Positions 62,866 to 64,000 of a stretch of DNA of 64,000 nt are shown here, piece after piece. The stretch spans positions 124,001-188,000 of the forward strand of contig JAEYUW010000045.1 in the NCBI GenBank assembly GCA_023432225.1, given 5' to 3'. A program made the position numbers and the translations under genes. The notes beneath the pieces were generated by a model. The model ran no database searches, was not told where the DNA came from, and saw only the letters and a program-made list of their open reading frames with translations. The stretch comes from Verrucomicrobiota bacterium. Its GTDB lineage: Bacteria > Verrucomicrobiota > Verrucomicrobiia > Opitutales > Opitutaceae. Each line of letters begins with the position of its first letter. Position 1 is the stretch's first letter.

Positions 62866-63981
62866 TCAACCGAGATCGGGCGGCTGGCCCTTCTGTCGCT
62901 TGGGGGCGCGGTTGCCGTGAAGCGCGCCGTAGAACGAGTCACCCGGCTGAATGGAACCACGCGTCACAATTTCGCCCGTGTAGGCGGATTTGTAGATCGC
63001 GGTTAAAAGTTCCAACGTGCGACGCGCCTCTTCGCCCGAGGTGAGCGGGCGGCGATTGGCGTCCATGTCTGCGACGAAGGCGTTGAGTTGCGCACCGTGG
63101 GTCGAGCCGACATCGGGCGGGAAACTCTGCCACGCTTGCATGAGGCTGTCGTTTTCGGCGGGCGGCACCGGAGTGAAACTCCAGTTGTCGCGCGTGTAGG
63201 CGTAGAGGTGTTTCAGTTCGAGCGTGGCGCGCTGATAATCGAGGCGGATGTATGTTTCCTGGCGCGGACTCAGGGCGCTGTTGACGATCGAGCCGAACGC
63301 GCCGCTTTTGAAGCGCACGAGCGCCATGGAAATGTCTTCGACTTCGATCGCGCGGTCGAGCGTGCCGGCCATCGCGCGCACCTCCGTCCAATCACCCATC
63401 AAGTGGAGGAAGTGATCCATCGCGTGAATGCCCAGCGCGGTGGTCGGGCCGCCGAAATCCGTGTCCCAGCGTCCGCGCCACGGCACGGCGTAATAGGCGG
63501 GATCGCGGAACCAGAGTGTATTGCAGACGCCGACCAGCGGGCGACCCAGCTGGCCGCTCGCGGCGAGGCGGCGCACGTGCGCGGTGGACGAAGCGAAGCG
63601 CATCTGGAAGATGCACGCCGTGAAGCGGCCGGTGCGCGTCTCGACTGTCTGGATTTGTTCGAGCTCGGCGAGCGAGGCACAGAGCGGCTTTTCGCAGAGC
63701 GCCCACGCGCCGGCTTCCATCGCGGCAATGCACATGGGCGTGTGCAGAGCGGGCGGAGTCGCGATCAGCACGATGTCGGGTTTAACTTCGCGCAGCATCT
63801 GCGCGTAATCGGTGAAGGCGTGCTTGATCTCGTGGCGTTCGGCGAAGGCCTTCACTCGGGCGGCCTCCAAATCGACGGCGGCTTCGAGCACGACGCGGCC
63901 TTGTGTTGCTTCAACCGCGTTAACGTGGGCCTCTCCGATGGAACCGGTGCCGACCAAGGCGGCGCGATAGACTTTGTTCAT
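62866..63981 (-). CDS. Gfo/Idh/MocA-family NAD(P)-dependent oxidoreductase
   Basis: 371 residues. It has the Rossmann domain with ALVGTGSIGEAHVNAV (residues 8-23), IVLIATPPALHTPMC (~70) and the catalytic CEKPL lysine near residue 97. The C-terminal substrate domain has FGGPTTALGIHAMDHFLHLMG, with the His pair near 190, typical of inositol, glucose-fructose and sugar-acid dehydrogenases. It is the first gene of the last minus-strand unit and its promoter is in the 19 bp before the window end or beyond. It oxidises a sugar or deoxy-sugar. Confidence 0.93.
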   Translation of the reverse strand: MNKVYRAALVGTGSIGEAHVNAVEATQGRVVLEAAVDLEAARVKAFAERHEIKHAFTDYAQMLREVKPDIVLIATPPALHTPMCIAAMEAGAWALCEKPLCASLAELEQIQTVETRTGRFTACIFQMRFASSTAHVRRLAASGQLGRPLVGVCNTLWFRDPAYYAVPWRGRWDTDFGGPTTALGIHAMDHFLHLMGDWTEVRAMAGTLDRAIEVEDISMALVRFKSGAFGSIVNSALSPRQETYIRLDYQRATLELKHLYAYTRDNWSFTPVPPAENDSLMQAWQSFPPDVGSTHGAQLNAFVADMDANRRPLTSGEEARRTLELLTAIYKSAYTGEIVTRGSIQPGDSFYGALHGNRAPKRQKGQPPDLG

Positions 63982-64000
63982 GCGTCTGGAGTGCGGAAAG

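Noticed and set aside
1..64000. tRNA, rRNA, CRISPR arrays, insertion sequences, phage or toxin-antitoxin genes
   Set aside because: No cloverleaf-like GTTCRANNC segments, evenly spaced repeats, transposase motifs or terminal inverted repeats were found on either strand by reading.

Overview
The window is a GC-rich bacterial chromosome segment. It is packed with secreted glycan-active enzymes, a TonB-dependent outer-membrane receptor, sodium:solute symporters and protein families that are common in Verrucomicrobia, most likely an Opitutaceae-type organism. Markers for this are the receptor N-terminus with its LSPFVVKSDKDYGY segment and no SusD partner, delta-60 repeat proteins with the Opitutaceae-style C-terminal domain, GxGYxYP proteins, heparinase II/III and DUF6807. 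This placement is inferred from family content, not from a marker gene. I see no rRNA, tRNA, CRISPR array, insertion sequence or phage gene.

Layout. (1) 1-7.4 kb: singly arranged genes. They are a truncated secreted protein, a secreted right-handed beta-helix enzyme, a small cysteine-containing unknown, a large delta-60 repeat protein and a sugar isomerase/epimerase-type TIM barrel. (2) 12.85-7.4 kb, minus strand: a compact four-gene unit (M20 metallohydrolase, cytoplasmic alpha/alpha-barrel glycosidase-like protein, exported unknown, exported esterase). (3) 12.9-20.4 kb: a corrinoid (vitamin B12) methyl-transfer locus. On one strand lie a reductive activator of corrinoid enzymes (RACE) and a DUF1638 protein. 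Divergently on the other strand lie a free-standing corrinoid protein, three different uroporphyrinogen-decarboxylase-family methyltransferase-like proteins and a homocysteine S-methyltransferase. (4) 45.8-20.5 kb, minus strand: a sugar isomerase-like protein, a LacI regulator and a TonB receptor ending in a strong terminator. Then come fifteen genes, almost without gaps: two copies of a small-exported-protein plus GxGYxYP-protein pair, a GH42-like protein, an S9 peptidase, an ROK kinase, a heparinase-II/III-like lyase, a sodium symporter, and a catabolic block (cysteine hydrolase, DegT aminotransferase, two amidohydrolases, an SDR, a DapA-family aldolase/dehydratase). (5) 45.9-59.7 kb, plus strand: a nine-gene run with GH78 rhamnosidase, DUF6807 protein, exported class-V PLP enzyme, Asp-box propeller, exported toroid-like protein, GH127 arabinofuranosidase, M28 peptidase, an unusually long sodium symporter and an exported S51 dipeptidase. 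(6) 64-59.7 kb, minus strand: Gfo/Idh/MocA oxidoreductase, ABC exporter, exported unknown and aldose-1-epimerase-like protein.

How they work together. The LacI/TonB region and the two large runs look like a polysaccharide utilization region for a decorated plant or algal glycan containing rhamnose, arabinofuranose and uronic acid. Outer-membrane capture would be by the TonB receptor, periplasmic cleavage by lyase/GH/peptidase activities, and uptake by sodium symporters. Cytoplasmic catabolism would then run through kinase, isomerase, dehydrogenase and aldolase functions. The B12 locus would take methyl groups from one or more unknown donors via UroD-type methyltransferases onto the corrinoid protein and pass them to homocysteine. 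It is the best candidate here for an undescribed system, because the donors are unknown and the methionine-synthase modules are separated.
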